Shown here one piece after another: positions 25,015 through 34,673 of a stretch of DNA of 64,000 bases; position 1 is the stretch's first letter; every line of letters begins with the position of its first letter. The translations under genes and the position numbers were made by a program. Source of the DNA: Paludibacteraceae bacterium (GTDB lineage Bacteria; Bacteroidota; Bacteroidia; Bacteroidales; Paludibacteraceae); NCBI GenBank assembly GCA_024692565.1, contig JAILMN010000034.1, forward strand, positions 1 to 64,000, written 5' to 3'. The notes under the pieces are model-generated. The model made no database searches. It had not been told where the DNA came from and worked only from the letters and a program-made list of their open reading frames with translations.

Positions 25015-28000
25015 TTACTTCACTTTCTCGCCGAGGAGATTGTAGCGAGCGCCATCACGGATGATGTAAACAACACCGTTGTCGAGCACTTTCACTACTT
25101 TCTCTCCTGACTCGAGGTCGTCAAGAGCGGTAGCCGATTCTACAACCGTCATCGTTGCTGTACCAGCAACTACATCCTCAAACTGAGCCGAACCGGTACA
25201 CATCAGCGTGATCGTTGTATTCTGTACACCAAGGGCATTGGATTCGCTCAGTGTCCACCAATACTCACTCGGAACGATGGTCACGTCTACGTCAATCACA
25301 CCATCCTTGTCATTGTCGGTGATGTAGTTATTTCCTGCGGTCCAGAATGCATTTCCGGTGAAGTTAACACTTACTTGGTTATACTGACCGGAGATCATGT
25401 TCGTGATATTGAGGTGGAACGATTGGCCGTATTTAGCGCGGTCGTCACCGAAGACTACGCTTCCTAAGTCAAGTGCTACCGGATTCGGAGTGATGGTAAC
25501 GATACCAGCCGATACATTCAGCGTGTAGCTTACCGTAGCAGCCAAGTAGTCTTCATTTCCTGCGAAGATAGCTTTGATTGTTGTTGAGCCATTAGCCAAG
25601 AGCGAGATAGCGCCGGTTGTTGCATTGATTGTAGCAATCGACTCATCGGAGCTCTCGTAAGTTACCTCTACGCTATTCGGGTTAGTCAGCGTCGGGAACT
25701 CATTGCTTGAACCGCCCTTTCTTACATCTGCGCTCGTTGCACTCCACTCCAGACCTGCAGCCACAGGAACTTTGTTGAATGTAGCAACGATATTAATATC
25801 TTCTGTACCGATAGTGTATGAGTTGCCTACAAGAGGTTCATCGTTTACAGTAACAGATCCTTCATAGCCGGAAGCCGGCGAGATGGTAATTGTGACTACA
25901 GTACCTTTTTTAAACTTAGCGCCGCTAAGGAAGGTGTCGTCGCCTACTTTCACCGTAAGATTTCCGTGTTCCGGTGAATTAAAGTTCACTGCGTGGGTCT
26001 TGCGAACCAAGTTAACATATTCCCATGCCGTAAAGCCTTGCCATGCTGCCTCAATATTATACTGAGCAGTAGAGGTGACGGTCTTAGTGGCGATATCTAC
26101 GCCATCCAGTTTCCAAGTAGCTTCACTCGTTACGTCATAGTAGTCTGAAGGCGAACCAAACACCGCCTCAACGGTATAACCTTCTACATTTACATGGTCA
26201 CCTTCTTCGTACTCTTTGGTAGTCATTTCGCCGGAGAGACGAAGACCTGTCGGAGCCTTGACGGTCAAGGTGTAATCAACCTCTTGAGCCACATAGTCAC
26301 CGTTTCCTGCGAAGGAAGCAGTGATGGTTACCTCACCGGCAGCGACGAGAGTTACTTCGCCCGTTGATGCATTAACCGTAGCAACATCATCGTCGGAACC
26401 GCTGTAAGCAACCGTTACGCTATGAGGATTAGTCAGCGTCGGCAACTCGTATGGTTTAGCCTTTGTATAGGCAGTAGCCGAGCTTGCGCTCCATGTGAGA
26501 CCTGCGTCCGGTTTGATGTTAATATGCAGTGGAATTACGATATCGTCAAAGTCGCCTGATTCACTATGGAAAGTAATTGTGCCGTTAAACTCACCGCCCG
26601 TAGAGGTATACGGAATGACATAAACCGCTGCATCAATCTCGCCGCCTGATGGAGAATATGTACCGGATGGTTTGAAGCCATTCGTAACAAAGACGTTTGT
26701 GCTGGTTGCATTTGCTACCGTCACTTTAACGTCACCGGTCAAGTTATGACCTACCAGCGAGATACTGAACTGACTAACCGATGCTCCCTTATCGACATTA
26801 CCGAAGTCAATGGAAGTAATGTCTTGTGCATAAATATCCTTTACGCTAATGGAAGGAGTAGCTTCTACCACGTTCAAGCTAACAGCGATAAGGCTATCTG
26901 CTGTAAGGTCATCGCTGGAGATAACGATATTACCGCTGTAATTGCCAGCCGTCTCAAGCGTTGCGTCTTTCACATAGACATAGAAGCTGGTTGTTGCGAT
27001 ATTACCGCCAGCCGTAGGATTGGCAGTCGTCTGAGTCAAATAGCACCAATCCGGAGCCGTCAGTTTCACTGTACGTCCTTCCGTTAAGTTACTACCCGTC
27101 AGCGTAAAGGTTTTAGAAGGAACACTCGAAGACGATGTGCCTGCTGTAATAGTACCCCAATCTAAGGATTTTGCTGAGAGAACCAGCACACCTTCTTGAA
27201 CCATTGCAAACTCTACAGCGACGGTAATATTCTCTGTGCCAATCGTGATTTCGTTGCCAACAAGCGGCTCATCGTTTACGGTAATACTACCTAAGGTATA
27301 ACCAGCCACCGGGTTAGTAACAACCGTCAGGACTGTACCCTTCGGGAAGTGGTTGCCCGAGCTAATCGGCTCTCCTGCTTTTTGGATGCCCCAAGTACCA
27401 CCAACTACAGAGGTATTGAAGGTAACGGTGTACTTGTTGAGAGAAATGTTTACGGTCTTAGCCGCACTGGTCTTACCACCGAACGAAGCCGTTACATCTG
27501 TATTACCCGATTGGGTAGTGATTGTCGCCGGCGACCAAGTAGCGGAAGCCGTTACATCCTCTTGGAAGCCACTTGCATAAGTAGCAGTAACCGTCAATCC
27601 TGCAGGATCAAAGGCATCACCACCTTCATATGCACCGTGAGTAGCAGTTCCACTAATAGCCACAGAAGCCACATCGCCCTTAGCAACACGCTCAACGATG
27701 TAGTTGCCGCTATTGAACTCATAGGTTCCGCTAAAGTTCTTCAACTGACCATAGACAACCACCTTATCGCCTATTGCCAAATCGCTTGCGGCAGAGAAGT
27801 CCGTATTGTTCAAGTTCTTGCCTTTATAGATTTGAAGACGATCGGTTGTCGCTGTTCCTGTATCATCGGTAGTACCATCATCAGAGATGTAATAGGTCAT
27901 TTGACCGCTGCTTACCGACTCGCCGGCTGTGCAAACATAGCCTACCACGAACTGATCATTCTCCGTATTTCCGGCATCTGGGATCAAAGCAATTGCGTCA

Positions 28001-29478
28001 GTTACCGAAATAGGAGTTCCCTTGGTAAAGGTCTTGCTTACTATTTCACTTACGTTTACACCTTTGATTGCGATAGCTTTAACCGTCTTTGTTGCATCAA
28101 TGGTAAAAGGAGCCGAATAAGTATTGTCGCCACCAGTAGGATCATCGCCATTCGTCGTGTAATGAATCTCTGCGCCATCTGTTTCACAAGAAAGAGTAAC
28201 CGTTGTGGTCGGATAGAACGGAGTCTGACCGGAAATCACAGGAGTCTCCACCGCAGGAGCAACTGCATAAGTAACTTCTATGGACGAAATAAACGATTTA
28301 CTAGCAAACGACAAAACGACCTCATTTGCCGAGCCCGTCCATGTTTTATTATCTCCATCGACACTTCCCACTACCGAGGTCGGAACACCTTGCTCGTCAC
28401 TCTTACTAGAGCCATACGTATACACAATCTCTTTAATAACATAACCGGCATGTGCTGCTATGGTCAATGTTGAATTTTGATAAAAGCGCACGTACGTAGC
28501 ATCTGTACGAGGTTTAGTTCCAGAGCCATTGATTGTAACCGAGATATTATCTTGAGATGCACTAACTGCACTCGCAATGTTAACACCTTCCGAGGTTCCA
28601 AAAAAAGTATTGTTTAGTCCTATCGTATATGTACCTGGAGTGATCACAGGAGGCTCTATAATAGTCGCCAAAAGAAGTATTGTATCGTTCTTAGAACCTT
28701 CCGGTTTGGGATCATCGGCCCATTCTGCATATAAATAACTATCTTTGTTACCTGTCGGTACATCGGTCGTATTTAAATAGACAGTAACCGTCTGATTAAT
28801 ATTTCCGTCACCATCCGGATTGTACACTGCATCTCCAACACTCCAAAGAGCGCCATTCGTGTACAGCGTAACTTTGTTTTCAAGATTAGCACCCACAAGA
28901 GTAAATGTCTTTGAGATAAAACCTTGATTTTGCTCTACATTGCCGAAATCAAGTTGGGTAATTGGAGTGATTCCGTCTTTAAAAGAAATGGTCGGTGTGA
29001 CAGATGGAATGTAAGTAATGACAATGCTAGTGAATCTTACTTGCACATTAGTACTATTACCGTTTGTAATAACGAATGAAGAAGCGTTGATAGGATAGCG
29101 CCCATCTACTTTAGTCACAGCAACATCATTAACTTTAACAACACCGTTTTCATAACCCGATACGTAATTAACAGTGATACTATCAATCGTTGCACCGTCC
29201 GTGTTTGTTACGGTAATGGTATTACTTGCTGTTGCGTTATAATATATCGCAATATAGCCATTCTTGTTCAGTCCCGGAAAATTAGCATTTCCGCCTTTTG
29301 CGCCAACAACCGACCATGAAGATGCGCTTAAACCAACTGTTGCAGCGTCGTTACCGCCCGTCATATTGGTTGTTGTCGTACCAGAGAAGGAAATTGTTGC
29401 CGTTTCCTTTGCCCACATTGTTCCCACGCTGAATGTGAAGAGCATCAGCAGGGAAAGAAAGAATTTAAGTTTTTTCAT
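25015..29478 (-). CDS. Giant multidomain surface protein (Ig-like, CHB_HEX, DUF6359-like, InlB-like)
   Basis: 1487 residues, signal peptide ending FSVGTMWA. Domains in order: an N-terminal beta domain (about 25-160); beta-sandwich repeats with 'DFGNVEQNQGFISKTFTLVG' style strands, which recur three times and resemble lytic or BACON-like repeats; a chitobiase C-terminal type domain (VETPVISGQTPFYPTTTVTL, about 408-480) ending KAIAIKG; an OB-like domain (YYISDD, LQIYKGKNL); Ig-like domains; divergent InlB-type repeats; and the shared tail (KVVKVLDNGVVYIIRDG, YNLLGEKVK). The role is likely adhesion or glycan binding; no catalytic site is visible. The gene has its own promoter and terminator. Confidence 0.85.
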   Translation of the reverse strand: MKKLKFFLSLLMLFTFSVGTMWAKETATISFSGTTTTNMTGGNDAATVGLSASSWSVVGAKGGNANFPGLNKNGYIAIYYNATASNTITVTNTDGATIDSITVNYVSGYENGVVKVNDVAVTKVDGRYPINASSFVITNGNSTNVQVRFTSIVITYIPSVTPTISFKDGITPITQLDFGNVEQNQGFISKTFTLVGANLENKVTLYTNGALWSVGDAVYNPDGDGNINQTVTVYLNTTDVPTGNKDSYLYAEWADDPKPEGSKNDTILLLATIIEPPVITPGTYTIGLNNTFFGTSEGVNIASAVSASQDNISVTINGSGTKPRTDATYVRFYQNSTLTIAAHAGYVIKEIVYTYGSSKSDEQGVPTSVVGSVDGDNKTWTGSANEVVLSFASKSFISSIEVTYAVAPAVETPVISGQTPFYPTTTVTLSCETDGAEIHYTTNGDDPTGGDNTYSAPFTIDATKTVKAIAIKGVNVSEIVSKTFTKGTPISVTDAIALIPDAGNTENDQFVVGYVCTAGESVSSGQMTYYISDDGTTDDTGTATTDRLQIYKGKNLNNTDFSAASDLAIGDKVVVYGQLKNFSGTYEFNSGNYIVERVAKGDVASVAISGTATHGAYEGGDAFDPAGLTVTATYASGFQEDVTASATWSPATITTQSGNTDVTASFGGKTSAAKTVNISLNKYTVTFNTSVVGGTWGIQKAGEPISSGNHFPKGTVLTVVTNPVAGYTLGSITVNDEPLVGNEITIGTENITVAVEFAMVQEGVLVLSAKSLDWGTITAGTSSSSVPSKTFTLTGSNLTEGRTVKLTAPDWCYLTQTTANPTAGGNIATTSFYVYVKDATLETAGNYSGNIVISSDDLTADSLIAVSLNVVEATPSISVKDIYAQDITSIDFGNVDKGASVSQFSISLVGHNLTGDVKVTVANATSTNVFVTNGFKPSGTYSPSGGEIDAAVYVIPYTSTGGEFNGTITFHSESGDFDDIVIPLHINIKPDAGLTWSASSATAYTKAKPYELPTLTNPHSVTVAYSGSDDDVATVNASTGEVTLVAAGEVTITASFAGNGDYVAQEVDYTLTVKAPTGLRLSGEMTTKEYEEGDHVNVEGYTVEAVFGSPSDYYDVTSEATWKLDGVDIATKTVTSTAQYNIEAAWQGFTAWEYVNLVRKTHAVNFNSPEHGNLTVKVGDDTFLSGAKFKKGTVVTITISPASGYEGSVTVNDEPLVGNSYTIGTEDINIVATFNKVPVAAGLEWSATSADVRKGGSSNEFPTLTNPNSVEVTYESSDESIATINATTGAISLLANGSTTIKAIFAGNEDYLAATVSYTLNVSAGIVTITPNPVALDLGSVVFGDDRAKYGQSFHLNITNMISGQYNQVSVNFTGNAFWTAGNNYITDNDKDGVIDVDVTIVPSEYWWTLSESNALGVQNTTITLMCTGSAQFEDVVAGTATMTVVESATALDDLESGEKVVKVLDNGVVYIIRDGARYNLLGEKVK

Positions 29479-29530
29479 ACTGATTAGAATTTAAAGTTAA
29501 ACATATTGTTAATTTTCAATTTTTGCGCTG

Positions 29531-29561
29531 CAAAAGTACTACAATTTTTTGACATATGCAA
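29531..29561 (-). promoter_or_regulatory. Promoter for the 25 kb surface protein gene
   Basis: Minus strand TTG (29561-29559), a 20-nt spacer and TACTTTTG (29538-29531), 53 nt before the start codon. Confidence 0.78.
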
Positions 29562-30155
29562 ATTTATTTTAAAATTTGCGCGGGATATATACATAGTATA
29601 TATAAGATGAGGAGGATACGTTCCAGTCTCGATGTTGTCTCGAAACAGTCTCGATGCGCTCTCGATTTTTTTCGAAACTTTTCGGCTGCAAAGGTACGGA
29701 AAAAAAATGATATATGCAAATATTTGAGAGAAAAAGTGTGATTTTTTAAGATTTTAGGCGGTTTTGTTACCCTCGTTCTGATCTCGTATTGCCTCCGATA
29801 AAACCTCGATATTACCCCGATAAAGAAAAATGGGGGAAAAAATGTACGATTATTAAGATTTTGGCTGAGTGATATAATTAGAAAAAAAACATAAAAAACC
29901 CTTTTAAATGATTTAGAGCTTCGCTCCTTGTGCTAATTGCTACTAAAAACTCCTTAAAAGCGAACTTTTAGATAGTTTTTACCACCAATTACCACAACTC
30001 TACGAGTTACATCATTCAAAAGACATAAACAAAAAAAGATTCTTCATCAAAACTCGCGATACTACGTATCTTTTCAAAAAGAGATTATAATAATTATAAT
30101 TTCTCAATCAGCGAAAACATAAAAAAGATTGCGATAGTGGCTCAAACATAACATA
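29562..30155. other. Long intergenic stretch without a gene
   Basis: About 590 bp of AT-rich DNA; short open frames here look random. It holds a second promoter-like site (29689-29719), clustered TCTCGA motifs (29616-29672), and degenerate CCTCGATA-type repeats (29780-29825). It also holds small perfect hairpins such as TAAAAG-cgaa-CTTTTA near 29957 and GAGC-ttc-GCTC near 29932, and a palindrome near 30079-30103. Confidence 0.6.
29689..29719 (-). promoter_or_regulatory. Orphan promoter-like site
   Basis: Minus strand TTG (29719-29717), a 20-nt spacer and TACCTTTG (29696-29689). It lies 128 bp further out than the proper promoter of the 25 kb gene, so it would make a second, longer transcript or a small RNA. 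Confidence 0.65.
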
Positions 30156-30186
30156 ACAAAACAGCCCGCGGGGCGAGCTGTTTTGT
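30156..30186 (-). terminator. Terminator after the 30 kb secreted protein gene
   Basis: AAAACAGC (30158-30165) pairs with GCTGTTTT (30177-30184), 18 nt after the stop. Confidence 0.85.
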
Positions 30187-30203
30187 TCTTAACGTAAGGG
30201 AGA

Positions 30204-31493
30204 TTATTTAATCTCTTGTCCGAGGATGTTGTAGGTCTTGTTGCCCTTGATGATGAGGACTTGACCTTCACGGAGTTCCTTCGTTGCCTTACCAGCAGCT
30301 TCTGTTTCGTCGATAGCGGTAGGAGTGCTGATAATTTCATAATCCGTCGGGGTCTTAATACCTGCGAAATTACCATATTTCTCAAGCGAACCCAAAACCT
30401 TAATCTTCCAGCCCTTAGAACTATTATCCGGTACATTCAAAGCTGTACGAATGTCCGAGCTGTTAGGCAACTGAACAGAAATAGTATCAATAGGACTATC
30501 CGTTGCAATGGCTATAAGAACGGCAGTGTTCTTTGTGTCATCAATTGAAGATCCACTACCTGAATAACCGCCAAGGATATAGCCTTCCACCCAATAATTA
30601 CCAGCAAAGGTATTATTTAAATTCGCGACGTCAGGACAAGTGAACGGTTCTGCTTTTGTACCTTTTCCTGTAGTTTCAACAACATGCGCAGATACCGCTA
30701 CTTCTTTCATTAAGGTACTATTAACCGAGAGTCGGATATTGTCATTTTTATCTCCTCCTACAAGGTCGGTTAATGTAACAGTAAGAGTTCCTCCATCTGC
30801 CGTAAGGGTTCCTGAGATTGAGAATTCAGAGCCCATCATTAACTCTGCCGTGATAGGAGCAGTGAGGTTAAGACCAACCACATCCAATTGTTTCGAAGCA
30901 CTACTTACGCCAGGCACAAATGTACCAAATACAACATCATCAGCAGACACTTCCGGTTCGGTAGTTGCAAGTTTGGTATAACGTACATCGATCGATGTGA
31001 AACGCAATTGTTTACTTCCTGATGTCGGGAGTGTGTTTTGAAGGAAGAATTCCGTCAATGTCTCCCCCTTGGTATTGATAAGAGTATCCTTACAACTGCT
31101 TGAGGTGTATATTCTTGCATCAACATCATCAGAACCGGTTACAACTGCATTGTCAAGTGTATCTACACCCGCATAAACGTCTTTACCAGGGTATGAGCCA
31201 TCAACTGAAATAATTACCGTATCAATCACATAACCGCTGGCTGCAGTAAAAGCCACTAAATTACCTGCATATATACGGCCTTTGTAACTAGAATTCGGAT
31301 TCGAACCAGTTCCTTTGTACTGAGTAACTGTAATTTTATCACCAATAGCCCATACAACGGTGGGGTCTCCTTTAGCATCTGTGCCTCCTTCACCATCTGC
31401 TTTAGCGATTGTACCAGCATAATGAATGGCATCAGCTGCCATCATGCTGCCTGCAAAAAGAACGGCAGCGAAAAAAGAAATAATTTTTTTCAT
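30204..31493 (-). CDS. Secreted protein with Ig-like and DUF6359 domains
   Basis: 429 residues from ATG 31493 (MKKIISFFAAVLFAGSMMA signal). The frame extends to 31568, but that adds 25 residues ahead of a perfect signal peptide, so it was rejected. An N-terminal beta domain (about 20-180), an Ig-like segment with VVFGTFVPGVSSASKQLDVV, then a DUF6359 OB-like domain (GKGTKAEPFTCPDV, YWVEGYILGGY, WKIKVLGSLEKYG). It ends in the shared tail (KATKELREGQVLIIKGNK, YNILGQEIK). Likely surface-exposed; function unknown. No clear promoter was found upstream, so it may be read through from the toxin-antitoxin operon. Confidence 0.83.
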   Translation of the reverse strand: MKKIISFFAAVLFAGSMMAADAIHYAGTIAKADGEGGTDAKGDPTVVWAIGDKITVTQYKGTGSNPNSSYKGRIYAGNLVAFTAASGYVIDTVIISVDGSYPGKDVYAGVDTLDNAVVTGSDDVDARIYTSSSCKDTLINTKGETLTEFFLQNTLPTSGSKQLRFTSIDVRYTKLATTEPEVSADDVVFGTFVPGVSSASKQLDVVGLNLTAPITAELMMGSEFSISGTLTADGGTLTVTLTDLVGGDKNDNIRLSVNSTLMKEVAVSAHVVETTGKGTKAEPFTCPDVANLNNTFAGNYWVEGYILGGYSGSGSSIDDTKNTAVLIAIATDSPIDTISVQLPNSSDIRTALNVPDNSSKGWKIKVLGSLEKYGNFAGIKTPTDYEIISTPTAIDETEAAGKATKELREGQVLIIKGNKTYNILGQEIK

Positions 31494-31630
31494 GTTTTTA
31501 AAAGTTTTTAAAACCATGGAGCTTCGGCTTCGTCGAGTTGCGTAAGCGAGCTTACACTCGGCTTGCACGAACCTTCATAATTCAGTTAAACAAAAAGGTT
31601 AATTAAAAAATATGTTAAAAAAGTTTTATC

Positions 31631-31936
31631 CTAATAAATGACCATACTTTGCGGAACAATGCGGTGAATAATAACCAAATCTCCTTCCACAGAATAAAGC
31701 ACCGCCATCATCTTGTAATTTAATCGACGCATCTCTACGCCATAAATCATTGTCAATTCGGGTACGATGGCAAACACCTGCGGAGACTCTTCCAACCACT
31801 CAATCCGCTGCAACAACTCATCTATATAACGTTTCGCCGTCAGAGGAGCATGGCAGAGATCCCTTATAAACGAAGCCAAGTGCGCTCTATCTTGTACCGC
31901 CTGTTCCGTAAACTTCAACGTATACTTTCTCATCAC
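31631..31936 (-). CDS. ParE/RelE-superfamily toxin
   Basis: 101 residues. ParE/RelE fold signs: an N-terminal strand YTLKFTEQAVQD, helices AHLASFIRD and AKRYIDELLQRIEWLEESP, then strands EMRRLNYKMMAVLYSVEGDLVIIHRIV. RelE-like toxins cleave mRNA and ParE-like ones poison gyrase; this sequence looks closer to ParE, but that is tentative. Its start overlaps the upstream antitoxin stop by four bases (ATGA), as usual for such pairs. Start GTG or ATG choices differ by one residue (MM). Confidence 0.8.
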   Translation of the reverse strand: MMRKYTLKFTEQAVQDRAHLASFIRDLCHAPLTAKRYIDELLQRIEWLEESPQVFAIVPELTMIYGVEMRRLNYKMMAVLYSVEGDLVIIHRIVPQSMVIY

Positions 31937-32103
31937 TCAGCACAGCGCACGTCCGACATTCCAAACAATTTCCCCACTTCCCGATACAAGCCGTCAAAGA
32001 ACTCCTCTTTAGACAGCATCGGCTTCGCCTTGTAATCCGGATCAATTAGAGATTGTTCCGGCAGATATACCGCATGGCTCTTTGTCATCTTCATCTGTCT
32101 CAT
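31933..32103 (-). CDS. Antitoxin of the ParE-type pair
   Basis: 56 residues from ATG 32103 (MRQMKMTKSHAVYLPEQ). A longer frame from 32166 overlaps the -7 box of the promoter (32171-32164), so it would not be transcribed. The C-terminal part (KEEFFDGLYREVGKLFGM) is a charged helix that could wrap the toxin. The first half lacks a recognised DNA-binding fold. Assignment rests on the four-base overlap with the toxin. Confidence 0.68.
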   Translation of the reverse strand: MRQMKMTKSHAVYLPEQSLIDPDYKAKPMLSKEEFFDGLYREVGKLFGMSDVRCAE

Positions 32104-32163
32104 AGCGTGTGTTTTTTTCAAATTCTTGTCCCTTACGGGAACGATTATTTTCAAATTTCGCTG

Positions 32164-32194
32164 CAAAGGTACAACAAAAAAATGACATACGCAA
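32164..32194 (-). promoter_or_regulatory. Promoter for the toxin-antitoxin operon
   Basis: Minus strand TTG (32194-32192), a 20-nt spacer and TACCTTTG (32171-32164). The same sequence including the adjoining terminator recurs at 34549-34621. Confidence 0.8.
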
Positions 32195-32203
32195 GAAAAA
32201 AAA

Positions 32204-32236
32204 TAGAAAAATCGCCCAAACGGACGATTTTTCTGT
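32204..32236 (-). terminator. Terminator after the 32 kb secreted protein gene
   Basis: GAAAAATCG (32206-32214) pairs with CGATTTTTC (32225-32233). It is 53 nt after the stop and abuts the next promoter. Confidence 0.82.
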
Positions 32237-32288
32237 TAAATTATTAAAGGATTAGATGATTTTCTTAAAAGAAAACGTTCATTTTCCC

Positions 32289-34487
32289 TTAACGAACGCG
32301 GGTACCGGTGACGTTGAACATCTTGTTGTCGCGGATGACATAAACGGCTCCGTCAACAACGACTTTCTGGGCCTTCTCGGTCAGAACGATGTCTTCAATA
32401 CCTTGCTGCTCCGGAGCGACCGTAATGGAGATCGTGTAGGTCTTCTTAACGGACGGATCCTCAGCCGTTACGATAAGCTCTCTTTCGATAGCCGGAGCGG
32501 TAGCGGATGCCGGAACAGATACCAGGAAGCCGCTCTCCTCGTTAGCAGTAGCCTTCAGGTCGTTGAGTTCGAAGGTAACAGGGATATTGCTACCTGCAGC
32601 CTCAAATGCAGCCTCGTATGCAAATACGCCTTCTACTTCTTCAACATCCACACCGTCAATCTTCAGCCACTTAATCGTTGCGTCTTTCGATGCCTCGGGC
32701 GTTACAGCTGCGCGGGAAACAACTACCCAGTAGATGATCTCTATGCTACCGTCACCCGATTGAACCGTAATCTGGGCTTTCGAAGGTTCAACTTCAGACG
32801 ATGCCGGAACTTCAATCAAGAAACTCTCGTTGGCATCAGGATTAGAAGTTGCTTCCGGACTACTGAGTTGGAAGGTTACTTCTACATACTGATTTACGAA
32901 ATTAGCCGGTATTTCATAGAGGTACTCATGGCTCTCATTTTCCGTCAACTCATCGCCGTCCACTCTCAGCCAAGCAATCGTTGCGTCGGTCATGTCGCCG
33001 GGTTCAGGTGCAGCTATGGTGAGGATGATCTCATAGTTTTTAATGGTTTCGCCATCTTCCGCTGTTACTTCGATATATTGGTAAACCGTGTCATCCGAAG
33101 CCGTCGGAATAGTCATCCATACGCCTTCTTCCGAAGCAGGAACAGCAGTTGCGTTTGCGTCGTTGAGTTCGAATTCTACTTGTACCTGATTCATCGAGAA
33201 ATCGGCATCCAATTCATATTTGAAGACTCCGTCTTCCTCAGCAACAGTCACGCCGTCAATCGTCAGCGACTTGATGGTAGCGTCTGTGGATTTCGGGAGT
33301 TCGCTCTCTACCCACTCGTAGTCCGAAGTGTTCTTCACACCATTCGTGCCAAAGTAGATCTCGAGTTTACCATAGACTTTTACTTCTTTACCGATCTTGC
33401 CGGTGCTACCTTGGATTGCCAGCGCCTCGCGGGTTGCTTTCTCGCCGTTGGTACTCTTTGCCAACTGAACGGCGATACCCGTTGTAGCATCTGCAGAAAC
33501 ACCTAACAGGACAGAGGAGGAGTCAGCTTCAGCCTTAATAGCACCACCGGTTGTAGCGCAGCCAAGGATGAATCCTTGTACCCACCATTTACCGGAAACG
33601 CCGCTGTTAATCTTTGCCACGTCTGCCAAAGAGAACGGACTTTCTTTGGTTCCTTCGCCTTCCGGAGCTACGATGGTTCCTTCGATAGCCGCTTTAACGG
33701 TGAGGCCGGAAGAAGCGAGAACGATCGTATCAGAGAATTTGCCTTCGGCTGCAGCGAAGATTTTGAAGGTCAGTTTACCACCTGCTTTGTCTAACGAAGC
33801 GGGGAGCGTATTTAGGTTCGATCCCGTATGAGTAACGGTGATGTCTTCGGTCAGGTTGTCTGCCGTTACAACGATAGAGGTATCCAATGCAAACGGAAGG
33901 GCGCTAACGATAGCGGTCTTGATATCCAGGGAGTTTGCCAACATAGACGGTTGAGCCGATGAGCCTTCTTTGAGCTCGTATACAAAGAGCTGATATGGAT
34001 GGCTGCCAAGATTACTTTCATTGTTCGCATACGCCTTATATGTGCCGGCACCTGATGACGTTTCTCCAACAAACTTGGAAGATGATACAATCATTGCCCA
34101 GTCATCATCATCCGCAAATTTAATCTTCCAAAGATTAGAGCCTTCCGCACTGGTTATACTCAAGTTGCTGGAACTACTGTTTCTAAGGAAAGCATCTTTT
34201 GTTTCTCCGGACACTTTTTCTGTCGGTTTGGAAAGATTCTGCAATTTAACGCTGTCGTCAGCAGCGACTAATTTCCATAAATAATCCTGCGTGCCATCAA
34301 TCGTTCCATAATTGACGTCCGATGTTTTCAAAGCGCCTGAACCAGTCGTTGAAAGCGCTTTGTCATTACGCACGAAGGCGTAGGTTTTACCTACAGAAAC
34401 AGAGTAAACTTGCTCCAGATGGTAATCTGTAGCTAACAAACTGCCGGCGAAAAGGAGGGCAGCAAAGAGAGATAGAATTTTTCTCAT
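32289..34487 (-). CDS. Secreted protein with DUF6359 domain and three repeat domains
   Basis: 732 residues, signal peptide MRKILSLFAALLFAGSLLA. An N-terminal domain (about 20-165), an Ig-like segment, then a DUF6359 domain (about 268-385; GEGTKESPFSLADV, KWWVQGFILG). Three copies of a roughly 95-residue domain follow, each starting (S/T)DATIxxLxxDG and ending with VTAEDG or a similar strand. The end is the shared tail (KAQKVVVDGAVYVIRDNK, FNVTGTRVR). No catalytic motif. The last 113 bp and the terminator are close to those of the neighbouring 34.6 kb gene. Confidence 0.85.
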   Translation of the reverse strand: MRKILSLFAALLFAGSLLATDYHLEQVYSVSVGKTYAFVRNDKALSTTGSGALKTSDVNYGTIDGTQDYLWKLVAADDSVKLQNLSKPTEKVSGETKDAFLRNSSSSNLSITSAEGSNLWKIKFADDDDWAMIVSSSKFVGETSSGAGTYKAYANNESNLGSHPYQLFVYELKEGSSAQPSMLANSLDIKTAIVSALPFALDTSIVVTADNLTEDITVTHTGSNLNTLPASLDKAGGKLTFKIFAAAEGKFSDTIVLASSGLTVKAAIEGTIVAPEGEGTKESPFSLADVAKINSGVSGKWWVQGFILGCATTGGAIKAEADSSSVLLGVSADATTGIAVQLAKSTNGEKATREALAIQGSTGKIGKEVKVYGKLEIYFGTNGVKNTSDYEWVESELPKSTDATIKSLTIDGVTVAEEDGVFKYELDADFSMNQVQVEFELNDANATAVPASEEGVWMTIPTASDDTVYQYIEVTAEDGETIKNYEIILTIAAPEPGDMTDATIAWLRVDGDELTENESHEYLYEIPANFVNQYVEVTFQLSSPEATSNPDANESFLIEVPASSEVEPSKAQITVQSGDGSIEIIYWVVVSRAAVTPEASKDATIKWLKIDGVDVEEVEGVFAYEAAFEAAGSNIPVTFELNDLKATANEESGFLVSVPASATAPAIERELIVTAEDPSVKKTYTISITVAPEQQGIEDIVLTEKAQKVVVDGAVYVIRDNKMFNVTGTRVR

Positions 34488-34548
34488 AACTGTTAGAATT
34501 TAAGGGTTAATATTGTTAATTAAAAACGTTTGTACACGATTTCGGCTG

Positions 34549-34579
34549 CAAAGGTACAACAAAAAAATGACATACGCAA
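34549..34579 (-). promoter_or_regulatory. Promoter for the 32 kb secreted protein gene
   Basis: Minus strand TTG (34579-34577), a 20-nt spacer and TACCTTTG (34556-34549), 62 nt before the start. Confidence 0.8.
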
Positions 34580-34587
34580 GGGAAAAA

Positions 34588-34620
34588 TAGAAAAATCGCC
34601 CAAATGGACGATTTTTCTGT
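34588..34620 (-). terminator. Terminator after the 34.6 kb secreted protein gene
   Basis: GAAAAATCG (34590-34598) pairs with CGATTTTTC (34609-34617), almost identical to the one at 32204-32236. Confidence 0.82.
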
Positions 34621-34673
34621 TAAAAAGTTGAAAAGTTTATATGTTTTCTTTGTAAGAAAACTTTTATCTAAAC

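Noticed and set aside
29556..29741. 61-residue open frame in the gene-free stretch
   Set aside because: It spans two promoter-like sites on the other strand and has no family features.
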